Assembly (NCBI RefSeq): GCF_020520425.1 | Contig: NC_079488.1 | Coordinates: forward strand, 5,247,747 to 5,311,746 | Reading direction: 5' to 3' | Source: Spinacia oleracea | Taxonomy: Eukaryota > Streptophyta > Magnoliopsida > Caryophyllales > Amaranthaceae | Length of the DNA stretch: 64,000 nt | In this document: positions 63,689-64,000 of the stretch, piece by piece | Numbering within the stretch: position 1 is the first letter of the stretch | Layout of the letters: the number at the start of each line of letters is the position of its first letter | Translations under genes and position numbers: made by a program | The notes under the pieces: model-generated | Databases searched by the model: none | Told to the model about the DNA's origin: nothing | Seen by the model: only the letters and a program-made list of their open reading frames with translations

Positions 63689-64000
63689 GTAAGTCATCCA
63701 CCTTCTTAATTACAGTAATTTACTAGTGCATATCAAAACATATCGAGCTTAATTATTACTAGGGTTAGCACAACAGGGCACCTGTCAAAATTCTAGGAAC
63801 CGGAGTCTTGCAACAGGTTCCTGGAATGGAACCGGAACTTGTTGCAACAGGTTCCTGAAAATGAGAACTAGAACAGGAACTTGTTGCAACAAATTCCTGA
63901 AAATGAGAACCAAAATCGGAACCGGTTCTGGGTTCCTAACAAGTTCCGGTTCCGATTCATGGTACCCGACTTTTTTCTCACTCTAATTTATTACTCCATA
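63689..64000 (+). other. Start of kinase intron 2, GGTTCC-rich
   Basis: Follows the GTAAGT donor. From 63790 it is made of repeated GGAACC/GGTTCC and TTGTTGCAAC words, probably a repeat inserted in the intron. No exon found before the window ends. Confidence 0.55.

Overview
This window reads as plant nuclear DNA from an angiosperm. It carries intron-containing genes with GT..AG splice sites, a P-class PPR gene, plant LTR, LINE, hAT, Mutator-like, CACTA, Helitron and Stowaway elements, and a block of plastid DNA that is broken and decayed and so is nuclear-resident. An Amaranthaceae-like (Caryophyllales) host is a weak guess only.

Host genes are few. (1) 4796-7285 (-) encodes an 829-residue PPR protein in one exon. 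(2) 25240-35536 (-) is a seven-exon transmembrane-9 (TMN/EMP70) gene. I rebuilt it exon by exon; all phases agree and give about 635 residues, with a signal peptide at one end and a KxD tail at the other. Its 6.3 kb fifth intron holds LTR fragments, a hAT element and a near-perfect hairpin. (3) 62188-63688 (+) is the start of an RLCK-VII (PBL-type) kinase that runs off the right edge. Two single-exon gene fragments (selenium-binding protein 2285-2466, ARABIDILLO 3933-4092) lie on the left.

Nest A (7526-21853) is a hAT-type element with an 8-bp target duplication. It contains a LINE (minus strand), which is split by a Copia-type LTR retrotransposon (10152-20500, minus strand, 5-bp duplication TCCTT). 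The two 1382-bp LTRs are almost identical, yet the interior is decayed.

Nest B (35741-58886) is bounded by Mutator-like terminal inverted repeats with a 9-bp target duplication (8 of 9 match). Inside it are: a (TA)n tract; a plastid insertion 36135-44478 (rrn16 fragment fused to atpF, then atpH, atpI, rps2 and the end of rpoC2), whose atpH is split by a second LINE with its own target duplication; a 13.3 kb element 44491-57772 with imperfect inverted ends set in (TA)n; and a Helitron. The 13.3 kb element is the most unusual object. It carries, all on the minus strand, exon fragments of granule-bound starch synthase, a GSO-like LRR kinase, a RETICULATA-related protein and a phytochrome. These are separated by about one hundred copies of the 9-mer ATGAGCAAA and its complement, and the element has itself been hit by a CACTA element and a small inverted-repeat element.

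The rest (1-2284, 22-25 kb, 58.9-62.2 kb) is intergenic DNA with MITEs, microsatellites and low-complexity repeats.
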